Shown piece by piece: positions 7,928-17,173 of a stretch of DNA of 64,000 bases (its first letter is position 1; every line of letters begins with the position of its first letter). The position numbers and the translations under genes were made by a program. The stretch is from Paenibacillus wynnii (GTDB lineage Bacteria > Bacillota > Bacilli > Paenibacillales > Paenibacillaceae). The stretch lies in contig NZ_JQCR01000002.1 in the NCBI RefSeq assembly GCF_000757885.1, forward strand, positions 1,860,001 through 1,924,000. Direction: 5' to 3'. A model generated the notes under the pieces. That model was not told the DNA's origin. It searched no databases and saw only the letters and a program-made list of their open reading frames with translations.

Positions 7928-8665
7928 TTACTTTGACCCCAATGCCTGCAATGCTTCGGCAAGGTCGATATTTCCCGTATACAGCGCTTTGCCAACAATG
8001 GCTCCGCCAATCCCACTGGCACTATGTACATTTAGGCGCAGCAGATCGTCCAAAGTGGTCACGCCGCCGGAAGCTATCACCGTTTTGCCGCTGGTAGCTG
8101 CCATGGAGAGGATACCCTCCACATTCGGGCCCTGCATCATCCCGTCACGGGAAATGTCCGTGTAAATAAAGGTCTCAGCACCTTTGGAAGCCAAATACTT
8201 TGCAAGATCCTCTGCTCGGGTCTCCGAAGTGTTCAGCCAACCATGGGTAGCCACGTAACCATTACGGGCATCAATCCCGATGGCAACCTTATCTCCATAC
8301 TTGGCTAATACAGCCTCCGTAAATTCACGATCGTTGATAGCGGCTGTTCCGATAATCACACGGCTGACTCCGAGTCCGAGCAGCTTTTCGACATCTGCAA
8401 GACTGCGCAGGCCGCCTCCTACTTGAACAGGAACATTAGCGTTCGCAGCAATTGCGCCGATAATGGCATCATTGACCGGATAGCCGGCTTTTGCACCGTC
8501 CAGATCCACCAAGTGAATAAATTGTCCTCCTTGCTCTTCCCACGATTTTGCCACTTTTATAGGACTGTCGTTATAGACCGTTTCCTGATTGTAATCCCCT
8601 TGCTTCAATCTAACGCATTTTCCATCCCGGATATCAATTGCCGGATACACAATAAAAGAAGACAT
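7928..8665 (-). CDS. hisA: Phosphoribosylformimino-AICAR phosphate isomerase
   Basis: The 245-residue TIM-barrel enzyme catalyses step 4 of histidine synthesis. It starts MSSFIVYPAIDIRDGKCVRL with the catalytic Asp in PAIDI. Other signatures are QVGGGLR, IGTAA, TDISRDGMM with the second catalytic Asp, and IASGGV. ATG at 8665 is chosen; an in-frame TTG sits directly before it. GGGG is 7 bases upstream. It lies 105 bases after hisH. Confidence 0.96.
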   Translation of the reverse strand: MSSFIVYPAIDIRDGKCVRLKQGDYNQETVYNDSPIKVAKSWEEQGGQFIHLVDLDGAKAGYPVNDAIIGAIAANANVPVQVGGGLRSLADVEKLLGLGVSRVIIGTAAINDREFTEAVLAKYGDKVAIGIDARNGYVATHGWLNTSETRAEDLAKYLASKGAETFIYTDISRDGMMQGPNVEGILSMAATSGKTVIASGGVTTLDDLLRLNVHSASGIGGAIVGKALYTGNIDLAEALQALGSK

Positions 8666-8745
8666 CAACGTTCCCCGCTTTCGTATGCTAACTTTAATAG
8701 GCGGTGTGCTTTAACTTTTTGATCCGCCGTATAATTTATCTGAGG

Positions 8746-8765
8746 CCTTAAGCTTCCTTAAGCTT
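8746..8765. repeat. Two tandem copies of CCTTAAGCTT
   Basis: A perfect 10-base direct repeat in the hisH-hisA gap, just after the hisH stop. No function is apparent. Confidence 0.6.
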
Positions 8766-8770
8766 ACATA

Positions 8771-9385
8771 TCAGGCCTTAATCTTCAAAAAATTCCCGAG
8801 CAGCTTCATCCCGAGCTCCCCGCTTTTTTCCGGGTGGAACTGCATACCGAACACGTTGCCCCGTCCGACAATCGCTGTAACTGGATATCCGTAATCGGTC
8901 ACGGCAATCAAATCACTCTCTTGCTCAACAAGCGCGTGATACGAATGGACGAAATACACATGACCCTCTTCAAGACCCTCCAGCAGCGGACTATCACCCT
9001 TCATGAAGGTCAGTCTGTTCCAACCCATATGAGGAACCTTGAAGCCCTCTCTTGGCTCAAAACGGACAACCGAACCCGGCACGATCCCCAGCCCTTCATG
9101 GGTTCCGTATTCTTCACCGCTGCTGAACAACAGCTGCATACCCAGACAAATTCCAAGCATTGGCTGCTTCCCGGCGGCTACTTTTTTAACTACAGCATCC
9201 AGTCCGGTACTGCGAAGATGCTCCATAGCATCGCCAAACGCGCCGACACCGGGCAGAATGACGCTTTCAGCTGCCAGAATCTGCTCCGCATCCCCCGTTA
9301 CCAGACACTCATAGCCCAGGCGCTCTATCGCTTTGCTTACACTGTGCAGATTGCCCATGCCATAATCAACGATTGCTACAGCCAT
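8771..9385 (-). CDS. hisH: Imidazole glycerol phosphate synthase, glutamine amidotransferase subunit
   Basis: Class I glutamine amidotransferase that hydrolyses glutamine and channels ammonia to HisF. The 204-residue protein starts MAVAIVDYGMGNLHSV. The nucleophile elbow GICLGMQLLF carries the catalytic Cys, and the His-Glu pair is in GMQFHPEKS near the end. The ATG at 9385 is one base past the hisB stop; GGGAG lies 9 bases before it. Confidence 0.96.
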   Translation of the reverse strand: MAVAIVDYGMGNLHSVSKAIERLGYECLVTGDAEQILAAESVILPGVGAFGDAMEHLRSTGLDAVVKKVAAGKQPMLGICLGMQLLFSSGEEYGTHEGLGIVPGSVVRFEPREGFKVPHMGWNRLTFMKGDSPLLEGLEEGHVYFVHSYHALVEQESDLIAVTDYGYPVTAIVGRGNVFGMQFHPEKSGELGMKLLGNFLKIKA

Positions 9386-9386
9386 G

Positions 9387-9995
9387 CTACAGCACTCCCT
9401 TCGTAGAAGGCACACCCTTCACACGAGGATCAATAAGAGTAGCTTCGTCCAGTGCGCGACCAAGGGCCTTGAACACGGCTTCTATCATGTGATGTGTGTT
9501 CGTGCCGTAGTGAACGATGACATGCAGTGTAATCCGTGCTTCGAGCGCGAACTTCCACAGAAACTCATGTACCAGCTCCGTCGAGAAGCTTCCCACCTGT
9601 TGAGAAGGATACTCGGCACGATACTCAAAATGCGGCCGGTTGCTGATATCAATCACTACCTGAGCCAAAGCCTCGTCCATCGGCACAAATACGCTAGCGT
9701 AGCGCTTAATTCCTTTTTTATCACCTAACGCTTCTCGGAGAGCTTGACCCAGACAAATGCCGATATCCTCTACAGTGTGGTGATCATCGATTTCGATATC
9801 TCCGCGCGCTTGTACATTTAGATCAAACTGACCGTGCTTCGTGAACAAATCCAGCATATGATTCAAAAAAGGGACATCCGTCTCCAGCTCCGAAACCCCG
9901 CTACCGTCTACTGATAAAGACAGCTTGATGTCCGTCTCGTTCGTGGTACGACTAATTCCCGCCTGACGCACCACCTGCTCATTATTGTTCTCCAT
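9387..9995 (-). CDS. hisB: Imidazoleglycerol-phosphate dehydratase
   Basis: Monofunctional IGP dehydratase (202 residues), step 6 of the pathway. The duplicated manganese-binding motifs HHTVED and HHMIEA are present, together with DVPFLNHML and TKHGQFDL. The phosphatase domain of enterobacterial HisB is absent, in line with the separate hisJ. ATG at 9995 is preferred, with GGTGGAG 6 bases upstream; an in-frame GTG at 10007 is the alternative. The start overlaps the end of hisD by 14 bases. Confidence 0.95.
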   Translation of the reverse strand: MENNNEQVVRQAGISRTTNETDIKLSLSVDGSGVSELETDVPFLNHMLDLFTKHGQFDLNVQARGDIEIDDHHTVEDIGICLGQALREALGDKKGIKRYASVFVPMDEALAQVVIDISNRPHFEYRAEYPSQQVGSFSTELVHEFLWKFALEARITLHVIVHYGTNTHHMIEAVFKALGRALDEATLIDPRVKGVPSTKGVL

Positions 9996-11292
9996 GGCTG
10001 TCTCCACCTTTCCCTTCGTTTTCTAATCGGATTTCAATAGCCCGAGCATGCCCTTCAAGGCCCTCACGTCTTGCCAATTCAATAATACTATGTCCATCAC
10101 GCAGCAGCGCTTCCTTGCTGTAGTAGATAAGGCTAGACTTCTTAATGAAGTCATCCACATCTACGGGCGAGGAGAAGCGCGCAGTTCCGTTCGTGGGAAT
10201 AATGTGATTCGGTCCGGCAAAATAGTCACCAACAGGCTCTGAGCTGTAGGGTCCAAGGAATATAGCCCCTGCATTCTCGATGCTCCCGAGGAGCCCCATC
10301 GGGTCAGCTGTTACAATTTCCAAATGCTCCGGCGCCAGCCGGTTCACAACGGAAATTCCCTCTTCTATATCCTCTACGATGATGATCGCTCCGTAAGCCT
10401 CTACCGAAGCTCGGGCGATACTCTGCCGTGGCAATTCCAGTAGCTGCCGCTCCACTTCCGCGGCTACTGCATAGGCAAGCTCATGCGATGGAGTCACGAG
10501 AATGGCTGACGCCATCTCGTCATGCTCCGCCTGAGAGAGCAGGTCCGCTGCGACATACCCCGGCTCGGCAGAATCATCTGCCAGCACTACAATCTCACTC
10601 GGACCGGCGATGCTGTCTATGTCCACGGCACCGTATACTTCACGTTTGGCTAACGCCACGTAAATGTTCCCCGGTCCGCAGATTTTATCGACAGGCTCGA
10701 TGCTTTCAGTACCAAAAGCAAGCGCGGCAATGGCTTGTGCTCCTCCCACGCGGTATATCTCGTGCACACCCGCTTCTGCGGCGGCAACTAGAATGTAAGG
10801 ATCAATTCCCGCTTTACCACCGGTTGCAGGCGGGGTGACCATTACGATCTCCGGAACACCGGCGATCTGGGCGGGAATCACATTCATCAAGACAGAAGAA
10901 GGATATGCCGCTTTCCCGCCGGGAACATATACACCGACACGTTTGAGTGGACGTATGATCTGTCCGAGAATCGTACCGTCCGGTTGAAGGTCCATCCATG
11001 AGTTGCGTTTTTGTCTCGCATGGAACGAACGGATGTTAACCGCTGCTGCACGGATAGCCGTCACGAAGGATTCCTCTACGCGGCTGTAGGCTGCCTCGAG
11101 CTCCTTGGGTGTCACCCGTAGTGCATCAGGCGTCAATGTAACGCCATCAAACCGCTCTGTGTAGCGGAGGAGCGCTGTATCCCCTTCTTTTTTGATCGCG
11201 GCTACAATTTCCTTAACGGTCTGATTCTGCTCCGGTGTCCCGTACTCCACTTCCCGCTGGAGCTTGAATTCACTGCTTGATTGCACTTTCAC
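9982..11292 (-). CDS. hisD: Histidinol dehydrogenase
   Basis: NAD-dependent zinc enzyme that oxidises histidinol to histidine in two steps. The 436-residue length is standard. Signatures include the IAGPSEIVVLADDSAEP stretch, LLSQAEHDEMA with zinc/catalytic residues, APEHLEI and the C-terminal GPNHIIPTNGTARF. The start is GTG at 11292 behind GGAGG with 7 bases of spacing. It lies 29 bases after hisG. Confidence 0.97.
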   Translation of the reverse strand: MKVQSSSEFKLQREVEYGTPEQNQTVKEIVAAIKKEGDTALLRYTERFDGVTLTPDALRVTPKELEAAYSRVEESFVTAIRAAAVNIRSFHARQKRNSWMDLQPDGTILGQIIRPLKRVGVYVPGGKAAYPSSVLMNVIPAQIAGVPEIVMVTPPATGGKAGIDPYILVAAAEAGVHEIYRVGGAQAIAALAFGTESIEPVDKICGPGNIYVALAKREVYGAVDIDSIAGPSEIVVLADDSAEPGYVAADLLSQAEHDEMASAILVTPSHELAYAVAAEVERQLLELPRQSIARASVEAYGAIIIVEDIEEGISVVNRLAPEHLEIVTADPMGLLGSIENAGAIFLGPYSSEPVGDYFAGPNHIIPTNGTARFSSPVDVDDFIKKSSLIYYSKEALLRDGHSIIELARREGLEGHARAIEIRLENEGKGGDSHGEQ

Positions 11293-11321
11293 GACTGTTC
11301 CTCCCTAGTCTCTATATCAAT

Positions 11322-11957
11322 CTACAGCTTCGGTACGCTGATAACACTCTGCAAGCGATCGCATAGCTGTTGTATTTCTGCATTCTTCATCCGATAACTG
11401 ACACGGTTGGCGACAAGGCGGCTCGTGATTTCAAATATGCTTGTCATTTCTACGAGTCCGTTATCACGCAGCGTCTGCCCCGTCTCCACCATATCGACAA
11501 TACGATCAGCCAAGCCAATCAGGGGAGCAAGCTCAATGGATCCGTTCAGCTTAACGACCTCTACCTGTTGACCCTGTTCCCGGAAATAACGGGAGGCTAC
11601 ATTGGGATACTTCGTTGCAACGCGCTGCTGAATGCCGGGCTGCCAATTCGGCAGACCGATAATTGACATGCGACACCGGGCAATCCCGAGATCAAGTAGT
11701 TCGTACACATCCCGTTCCTCTTCCAGCAGGACATCCTTACCTACAATTCCTATATCAGCCACGCCATACTCCACATAGGTGGGAACATCTACGGGTTTGG
11801 CTAGTATAAATTCCATGCCTGCCTCAGGCAGCTGAATCACCAGCTTGCGGGAAGCCTCCCCGTCCGGGGGGATAGGAAGACCTGCGGAGCGGAACAGCTC
11901 TGCAGCCTTATTGTATATGCGGCCTTTCGGCATTGCTACCTTCAAAATCTGCGCCAT
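11322..11957 (-). CDS. hisG: ATP phosphoribosyltransferase, short catalytic form
   Basis: Catalyses the first committed step, joining ATP and PRPP. At 211 residues it is the short HisG type, which lacks the C-terminal regulatory domain and needs HisZ as partner, encoded just upstream. Motifs include [14 protein letters not shown] at the N-terminus, [14 protein letters not shown], and the PRPP-binding region [22 protein letters not shown] at 11957 follows CGGAGA by 8 bases. Confidence 0.96.
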   Translation of the reverse strand: MAQILKVAMPKGRIYNKAAELFRSAGLPIPPDGEASRKLVIQLPEAGMEFILAKPVDVPTYVEYGVADIGIVGKDVLLEEERDVYELLDLGIARCRMSIIGLPNWQPGIQQRVATKYPNVASRYFREQGQQVEVVKLNGSIELAPLIGLADRIVDMVETGQTLRDNGLVEMTSIFEITSRLVANRVSYRMKNAEIQQLCDRLQSVISVPKL

Positions 11958-12010
11958 TTCAATCGTCTCCGTTTCCGTTACATATATCTATCTAGGGTTC
12001 AGGCACAGCC

Positions 12011-13234
12011 TCAACCGTGCTCACTGATGAATGTGACGAAGGTAAAAATTTCTCCAAAACGTTCGCCTTCGGCTTCTAGCGTACCATTATCCAAACGCTT
12101 CACGACCTTCAGATCCTCCGGACCGGCTGTTAAGCGGGTAACTACAGCATGCCCTTCTTCACGCAGGCGTGATGCCTCTTGCAGTCCCTCCCGGCGTCTA
12201 GGAACATCATACTGAATCAGTATCGGAAGCTCTTCCTTCTCCGGTGTTCCAGATACACCGTCAAGGATTCGGTTGGTCTTCAGCGAAAAACCTGTCGACG
12301 GAATCGGCCGTCCAAACTGCTGGAGCAGATTATCATATCTTCCTCCGCTGCATACCGGGAAACCCAGTTCAGCAGCATATCCCTCAAAGGTCATTCCAGT
12401 ATAGTAGGAGAAATCACCAATCATCGTAAGGTCAATCAGCACATGCTCTGACACTCCGTAAGACTCCAACACTTCCCACACCTTGCACAGATGCTCTATA
12501 GAAGTCCGGGCCAAAGGATGTCTGCTAAGCTCCAGGGCCTGACCGCAGATTTCTTTGCCGCCTCGCAGCCTAAGCAACCCATTCAGTTCACTTTTTTGAA
12601 CTTCAGGCAGATTGAGCGCTCGCAGCGTTTCACGGAAGGAAACATAATCCCGACTGAGCAGATGGCTCTTGAGCTCCTCTTGGGCTTCCGGTAGCCCCGG
12701 TACTGCTTCTTGAAATAGTCCGTTTAGGAATCCGACATGCCCCATAGCTATCTTAAAAGATTTGACACCCGCCGCCTGAAGCGAAGCAATTGCCAGCGCA
12801 ACCACTTCGGCATCCGCCTCGGGTGAATCATCTCCCACCAATTCTACACCTGTCTGGAAAAATTCAGCTTCACGTCCGGCTTCTTCCTCTATGGCGCGGA
12901 ATACGTTGGCGTGATAAGACAAACGCAGAGGAAGCGGCTCTTCTTTAAGCAGAGAGGAGACTACCCGTGCCACCGGCGCGGTCATTTCAGAACGAAGCAC
13001 CAGTGCTTGGCCCCTATTATTCAGCAATTTATATAACTTTTGATCCGATGTAGAACTAGCTACACCAACCGTATCGTAATACTCCAGAGTCGGAGTAATC
13101 ATCTGGCGATAACCCCAGCGGCTCATACAGTGCAGCACATCATTCTCAATCTTACGCAGCTTCTTCACCGCATGCGGTAGATAATCGCGTACACCCGCCG
13201 GCTTCTCGAACCCTTTCGGTTTGGACATGTTCAT
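12011..13234 (-). CDS. hisZ: ATP phosphoribosyltransferase regulatory subunit
   Basis: A histidyl-tRNA-synthetase-like protein of 407 residues that assembles with short HisG and confers histidine feedback. It contains class II synthetase core motifs, e.g. GVRDYLP, LRSEMTAPVARV and REAEFFQTGVELVG, but lacks the C-terminal anticodon-binding domain. It is the first gene of the his operon. ATG at 13234 is preceded by GAGGTGA. Confidence 0.94.
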   Translation of the reverse strand: MNMSKPKGFEKPAGVRDYLPHAVKKLRKIENDVLHCMSRWGYRQMITPTLEYYDTVGVASSTSDQKLYKLLNNRGQALVLRSEMTAPVARVVSSLLKEEPLPLRLSYHANVFRAIEEEAGREAEFFQTGVELVGDDSPEADAEVVALAIASLQAAGVKSFKIAMGHVGFLNGLFQEAVPGLPEAQEELKSHLLSRDYVSFRETLRALNLPEVQKSELNGLLRLRGGKEICGQALELSRHPLARTSIEHLCKVWEVLESYGVSEHVLIDLTMIGDFSYYTGMTFEGYAAELGFPVCSGGRYDNLLQQFGRPIPSTGFSLKTNRILDGVSGTPEKEELPILIQYDVPRRREGLQEASRLREEGHAVVTRLTAGPEDLKVVKRLDNGTLEAEGERFGEIFTFVTFISEHG

Positions 13235-13271
13235 GATTCACCTCGTCAAATGATCTACAGATCCTATCTAT

Positions 13272-13289
13272 ACTTTACTATGGTAAAGT
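13272..13289. promoter_or_regulatory. Palindromic operator candidate of the his operon
   Basis: ACTTTACTATGGTAAAGT has 9-base arms with a single mismatch. It lies 38 bases upstream of hisZ and about 20 bases downstream of a start predicted from TTGACG (18-base spacer) TACGAT near 13325-13355. A TrpR-family repressor (YerC/HisR) is known to control his genes in Firmicutes; assignment to it is inference. Confidence 0.5.
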
Positions 13290-13455
13290 GGTAGCAAACT
13301 AAAGCTTTTGAAACATCGTACCATGGACAGTTCTTTTTCGTCAATTGTTACCCTCTAACAGAATAGCATTTATTACTATTGTTAATAATATACCTGTTCT
13401 ACACTAGGCACGTACAGTTTGTCATGGAGGTTTATGGAACGCTTACAAGTTACTC

Positions 13456-13511
13456 TTTACAAATTAAGGTGAGCAGGAGTAAGATACAAACTAAGTTGTC
13501 GACAAGTATAC
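13456..13511 (+). promoter_or_regulatory. gnd promoter and GntR operator
   Basis: TTTACA at 13456-13461 and TAAGAT at 13480-13485 are separated by 18 bases. The sequence AGTTGTCGACAAGTATAC at 13494-13511 follows immediately, overlapping the start region. It is identical to the site upstream of gntK and close to the B. subtilis GntR operator ATACTTGTATACAAGTAT. Confidence 0.65.
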
Positions 13512-13549
13512 ATTAATGCAAGTGAGAACATTAGAGGAGTGAGTGCTAA

Positions 13550-14449
13550 ATGAAACTCGGTATGATTGGTCTCGGAAAAATGGGCTTTAATCTGGTATTA
13601 AATTTGCTAAGTCATGGGCATCAAATTGTGGTAAGTGATCTCAATTTGGAGAGAGGAGAACAGCTCGCTCAGCAGGGTGCATTTCCGGCCTCTAGTGTGG
13701 AAGACTTGGTGGCTAAGTTGGAACGGCCCCGAATGGTCTGGGTAATGGTTCCCGCTGGGCCCGTGGTAGAAGGTGTAATTGACACTCTTGCCGGGCTGTT
13801 GGATGAAGGCGATATTATTATAGAAGGCGGGAATTCTCATTATAAAGAATCTATCGCCCGCGCAGAACGGCTGGAACCTCTGGGAATCCATTTCTTCGAT
13901 GCAGGTACTTCCGGGGGAACGGAAGGAGCAGAATTTGGCGCCTGCTTCATGATCGGCGGAAACCGTGAGATCTTTACCACGATTGAGCCTCTATTTAGAG
14001 ATTTGGCGGTAGATCAGGGATATCTGTATGCAGGAACCAACGGCAGCGGGCATTTCCTGAAAATGATCCATAATGGTATTGAATACGGAATGATGCAATC
14101 CATAGCAGAGGGATTTGAGCTTTTAGAAAAAAGCAGCTTTGACTTCAACTATGAAGACGTAGCCCGTGTATGGTCTAACGGTTCCGTGATTCGAGGCTGG
14201 CTGATGGAGCTTGCCCAGAGTGCCTTTTCCAAGGATCCGAAGCTGTCCGGCATAAAGGGTGTCATGCAAAGCTCTGGGGAAGGTAAATGGACGGTACAGA
14301 CTGCACTGGATTTGGAAGCCAGCACGCCGGTCATCGCCCTCTCTCTTCTGATGCGGTATCGATCTTTAGAGGAAAATACGTTCCACGGGAAGGTTGTAGC
14401 AGCACTTCGCAATGAATTTGGCGGTCACGCTGTAGTGCCGGATAACTGA
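13550..14449 (+). CDS. gnd: 6-phosphogluconate dehydrogenase, short (YqeC/GndA) type
   Basis: Oxidatively decarboxylates 6-phosphogluconate to ribulose 5-phosphate. The 299-residue protein belongs to the short family, rather than the about 470-residue Gnd. It has the N-terminal dinucleotide motif GLGKMG, the substrate-binding FDAGTSGGTEGA, and the catalytic Lys/His segment GHFLKMIHNGIEYG. It is the first gene of a gluconate cluster, followed by gntR and gntK, and would act directly on the GntK product. The ribosome site GAGGAG lies before the ATG. Confidence 0.94.
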   Translation: MKLGMIGLGKMGFNLVLNLLSHGHQIVVSDLNLERGEQLAQQGAFPASSVEDLVAKLERPRMVWVMVPAGPVVEGVIDTLAGLLDEGDIIIEGGNSHYKESIARAERLEPLGIHFFDAGTSGGTEGAEFGACFMIGGNREIFTTIEPLFRDLAVDQGYLYAGTNGSGHFLKMIHNGIEYGMMQSIAEGFELLEKSSFDFNYEDVARVWSNGSVIRGWLMELAQSAFSKDPKLSGIKGVMQSSGEGKWTVQTALDLEASTPVIALSLLMRYRSLEENTFHGKVVAALRNEFGGHAVVPDN

Positions 14450-14592
14450 TTCACTCAGGCTAGTAAAATACTCCGGGAAGAGTGTCGACTCTCAAACCGT
14501 TGGAACCGTGAAGACATAGTATGCTAAAATCGATGGAGAACTACATCTTTTGCAGTATACATACCCATCACGCATAGAGGAGTCGAGTCAAA

Positions 14593-15264
14593 ATGCAATA
14601 CCCTTCCGCCTGGCTTCAAGGATCCTCTCTCGGAGAATCAATCGCCTGTGAGCTCAGGCTGCAAATTATAAATGAAAAGATTAAACCCGGAGAGATTCTA
14701 TCGGAGAATCGAATTGCTGCAGATTTCGGCACTAGCCGCTCCCCCGTTCGGGAAGCGCTTAAATCATTATCCATAGAGGGATTAATCCGTCTGGAGAGGA
14801 TGGGTGCTGTGGTTATCGGGTTGAATTTGAAGGATGTTGAGGAACTTTATGATGTACGGTATCTTATTGAAAGCTTTGCACAGCAGAGGCTGGCAGAAGG
14901 CAATCATGAAGCATTGATCTCACAGCTTGAGCAGAGTATCGACAAAATGAAGCTCGCCGTTAAGCATAATAATTTTGTGGATTTTGCGCATCAAGATTTT
15001 TCCTTTCATGAAGCCATCATTACGGAAGCTAATCATTCACGGATCCTGCATTTATGGAACAGTATTCGCCACATTGTGATGACGGTCATTCTAATTACAA
15101 CCGAAAAAGGATTTGAAAACGGTGAGGATCGTATGAACTGGGTCGCTGACAAACATCAGACGGTTGTCGATGGACTTCGTTCCAGAGATGCCGAAACTAT
15201 TCGCAGGGTTGTCCAGGAGTACTTTGCAGACTCTGGGGAAACACTCATTCGCAGTCTGCCTTAA
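14593..15264 (+). CDS. gntR: GntR-family transcriptional regulator (FadR/FCD type)
   Basis: The 223-residue repressor has an N-terminal winged HTH with ENRIAADFGTSRSPVREAL and a C-terminal all-helical FCD ligand domain. The domain has acidic and His metal-site residues in HQDFSFHEAI, NSIRHI and DKHQTV. It lies between gnd and gntK, and two identical palindromes before those genes are its likely operators. Gluconate or a phosphogluconate is the probable inducer by analogy with B. subtilis GntR. Confidence 0.92.
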   Translation: MQYPSAWLQGSSLGESIACELRLQIINEKIKPGEILSENRIAADFGTSRSPVREALKSLSIEGLIRLERMGAVVIGLNLKDVEELYDVRYLIESFAQQRLAEGNHEALISQLEQSIDKMKLAVKHNNFVDFAHQDFSFHEAIITEANHSRILHLWNSIRHIVMTVILITTEKGFENGEDRMNWVADKHQTVVDGLRSRDAETIRRVVQEYFADSGETLIRSLP

Positions 15265-15301
15265 CAAGGGCAGGTGTATGCGTAAAGCGCCCTACTTTAC
15301 C

Positions 15302-15346
15302 TATAATAACATCTCTTTTTTCAAATTTAGTTGTCGACAAGTATAC
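15302..15346 (+). promoter_or_regulatory. gntK promoter region and GntR operator
   Basis: A perfect TATAAT lies at 15302-15307, with a weak -35 (TGCGTA) 17 bases upstream. AGTTGTCGACAAGTATAC at 15329-15346 is identical over 18 bases to the gnd site and sits about 20 bases after the predicted start. Confidence 0.6.
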
Positions 15347-15473
15347 GATTTACCATTACCGGGTAATCCCTCTTCGTATTGGTAATTATAGCAGTCAAAA
15401 TTAGATGTAGGAGCGGGACCGCTGAGTTGTAAGGCTGACCCGTACAGCTACATTTGTGAAAGAAGGCTGACGG

Positions 15474-17018
15474 ATGAATCCACCCTATATGATTGGCGTT
15501 GATATTGGAACTACAAGCACAAAAGCTGTTTTATTTGAGGAGAATGGAAGTATTGTTGCCGGGGCCGATGAAGGCTACCCGCTCCATAAACCTTCACCAT
15601 CTATCGCCGAGCAGGACCCCGAGCAAATTCTGCAGGCGGTCATAAATACCATCTCAAAGGTCGTACAACAAAGCGGCTCCCGGGCTGAACAGATTAACTT
15701 CGTCTCTTTCAGCTCTGCAATGCATAGTGTTATCGCCGTGGATCAAGAGGGAAATCCCCTTACCCCTTGTATTACCTGGGCAGACAATCGAAGTGCAGAA
15801 TGTGCCCGGCGCTTGAAGAATGAGCTTAACGGTCATGAGCTTTACCTTCGTACCGGTACACCCATTCATCCTATGTCTCCTATCACCAAGCTAATGTGGC
15901 TCCGGGAAGATCAGCCGGAACTTTTTCATAGAGCCTATAAATTTATCTCCATTAAAGAATACGTGTTTGCCAAGCTGTTCGGTGAATATGTAGTGGATCA
16001 CTCCATTGCATCTTCTACGGGTATGCTCAACCTAGTGAATCTGGACTGGGATGTTGAAGCGTTGGAGATTACGGGCATTACAGAAGAACGTCTCTCCAGG
16101 CTCGTGCCCACTACCTACGTATTACAGGGATTATTGCCTGGAAAGGCAGAAGAGCTCGGATTGCTGCCTTCTACAAAATTTGTAATAGGCGCAAGCGATG
16201 GTGTCCTCTCCAATCTTGGAGTAGGAGCTATTAAACCGGGTGTTGTAGCAGCTACCATCGGCACAAGCGGTGCTATTCGTACCGTTGTAGACCATCCGGT
16301 GGTCGATCCGAAAGGCCGAATCTTCTGTTATGCACTAACGGAGAACCACTGGGTCATTGGCGGACCGGTTAACAACGGTGGAATGCTGTTTCGCTGGGTT
16401 CGTGATGAATTCGCTGCCTCCGAAGTGGAGACAGCCAAACGGCTTGGTATTGATCCCTACGATGTCTTGACGCGGATTGCGGAGCAGGTATCCCCAGGGA
16501 GTGAAGGACTACTCTTTCACCCCTACCTAACTGGGGAAAGAGCGCCCTTGTGGTACCCCGATGCACGCGGCTCCTTCTTCGGACTAACCATGAGTCACCG
16601 GAAGGAGCATATGATCCGCTCCGTACTTGAGGGTGTAATTTTTAATCTATACACAGTCCTCTTGGCCATGGAGGAGCAGATCGGACGGCCTAAGCAGATT
16701 CTGGCTACAGGCGGCTTTGCCCGTTCCGCGTTATGGCGGCAGATGATGGCGGATATTTTTGACCAAGAGGTAGTCGTTCCTGAGAGCTTTGAGAGCTCTT
16801 GCCTAGGGGCAGCTGTACTCGGAATGTATGCAACCGGAATGACAGATACCCTGGAAATCGTATTTGATATGATCGGGTCCACCCATAAACATGAACCCAT
16901 CGAGGAACATGCCACCGTATACAAACAACTGCTGCCCATATATATATCCGTTTACCGCAGCTTAGAGAGCCAATATGAAGCCATTGCCAAATTCCAAAGA
17001 GACTTCGCCAAGTCATAA
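15474..17018 (+). CDS. gntK: Gluconokinase, FGGY family
   Basis: Phosphorylates gluconate to 6-phosphogluconate, the substrate of the linked dehydrogenase. The 514-residue protein shows the FGGY phosphate loop GVDIGTTSTKAVLF, the substrate segment CITWADNRS, the ATP-site motif ATIGTSGAIRT and the C-terminal ATGGFARSALW signature. The gluconate permease gene gntP, usually linked, is not present; transport must be encoded elsewhere. A strong terminator follows. Confidence 0.93.
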   Translation: MNPPYMIGVDIGTTSTKAVLFEENGSIVAGADEGYPLHKPSPSIAEQDPEQILQAVINTISKVVQQSGSRAEQINFVSFSSAMHSVIAVDQEGNPLTPCITWADNRSAECARRLKNELNGHELYLRTGTPIHPMSPITKLMWLREDQPELFHRAYKFISIKEYVFAKLFGEYVVDHSIASSTGMLNLVNLDWDVEALEITGITEERLSRLVPTTYVLQGLLPGKAEELGLLPSTKFVIGASDGVLSNLGVGAIKPGVVAATIGTSGAIRTVVDHPVVDPKGRIFCYALTENHWVIGGPVNNGGMLFRWVRDEFAASEVETAKRLGIDPYDVLTRIAEQVSPGSEGLLFHPYLTGERAPLWYPDARGSFFGLTMSHRKEHMIRSVLEGVIFNLYTVLLAMEEQIGRPKQILATGGFARSALWRQMMADIFDQEVVVPESFESSCLGAAVLGMYATGMTDTLEIVFDMIGSTHKHEPIEEHATVYKQLLPIYISVYRSLESQYEAIAKFQRDFAKS

Positions 17019-17068
17019 AAGAAGCATGAAGAAATGGCTAAGTATACTGAAAACTTGTACTTTCATAT

Positions 17069-17129
17069 ATTTACACAAAAAGCGTCAGCTCCCCCACTCA
17101 GGCGGAAAGCTGACGCTTTTTGTGTAAAT
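17069..17129. terminator. Bidirectional terminator between gntK and the acyltransferase genes
   Basis: Twenty-two-base perfect arms (17069-17090 and 17108-17129) contain AAAAAGCGTCAGCT / AGCTGACGCTTTTT. Both orientations end in T tracts, and the flanking genes converge. Confidence 0.92.
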
Positions 17130-17173
17130 GACCTAATGATTAAATATCAACCACGTATAAACTGTTCCCAACC

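Noticed and set aside
13434..13447. CcpA-box-like ATGGAACGCTTACA upstream of gnd
   Set aside because: One base short of the cre spacing between AA and CG; without that base it does not fit the consensus.
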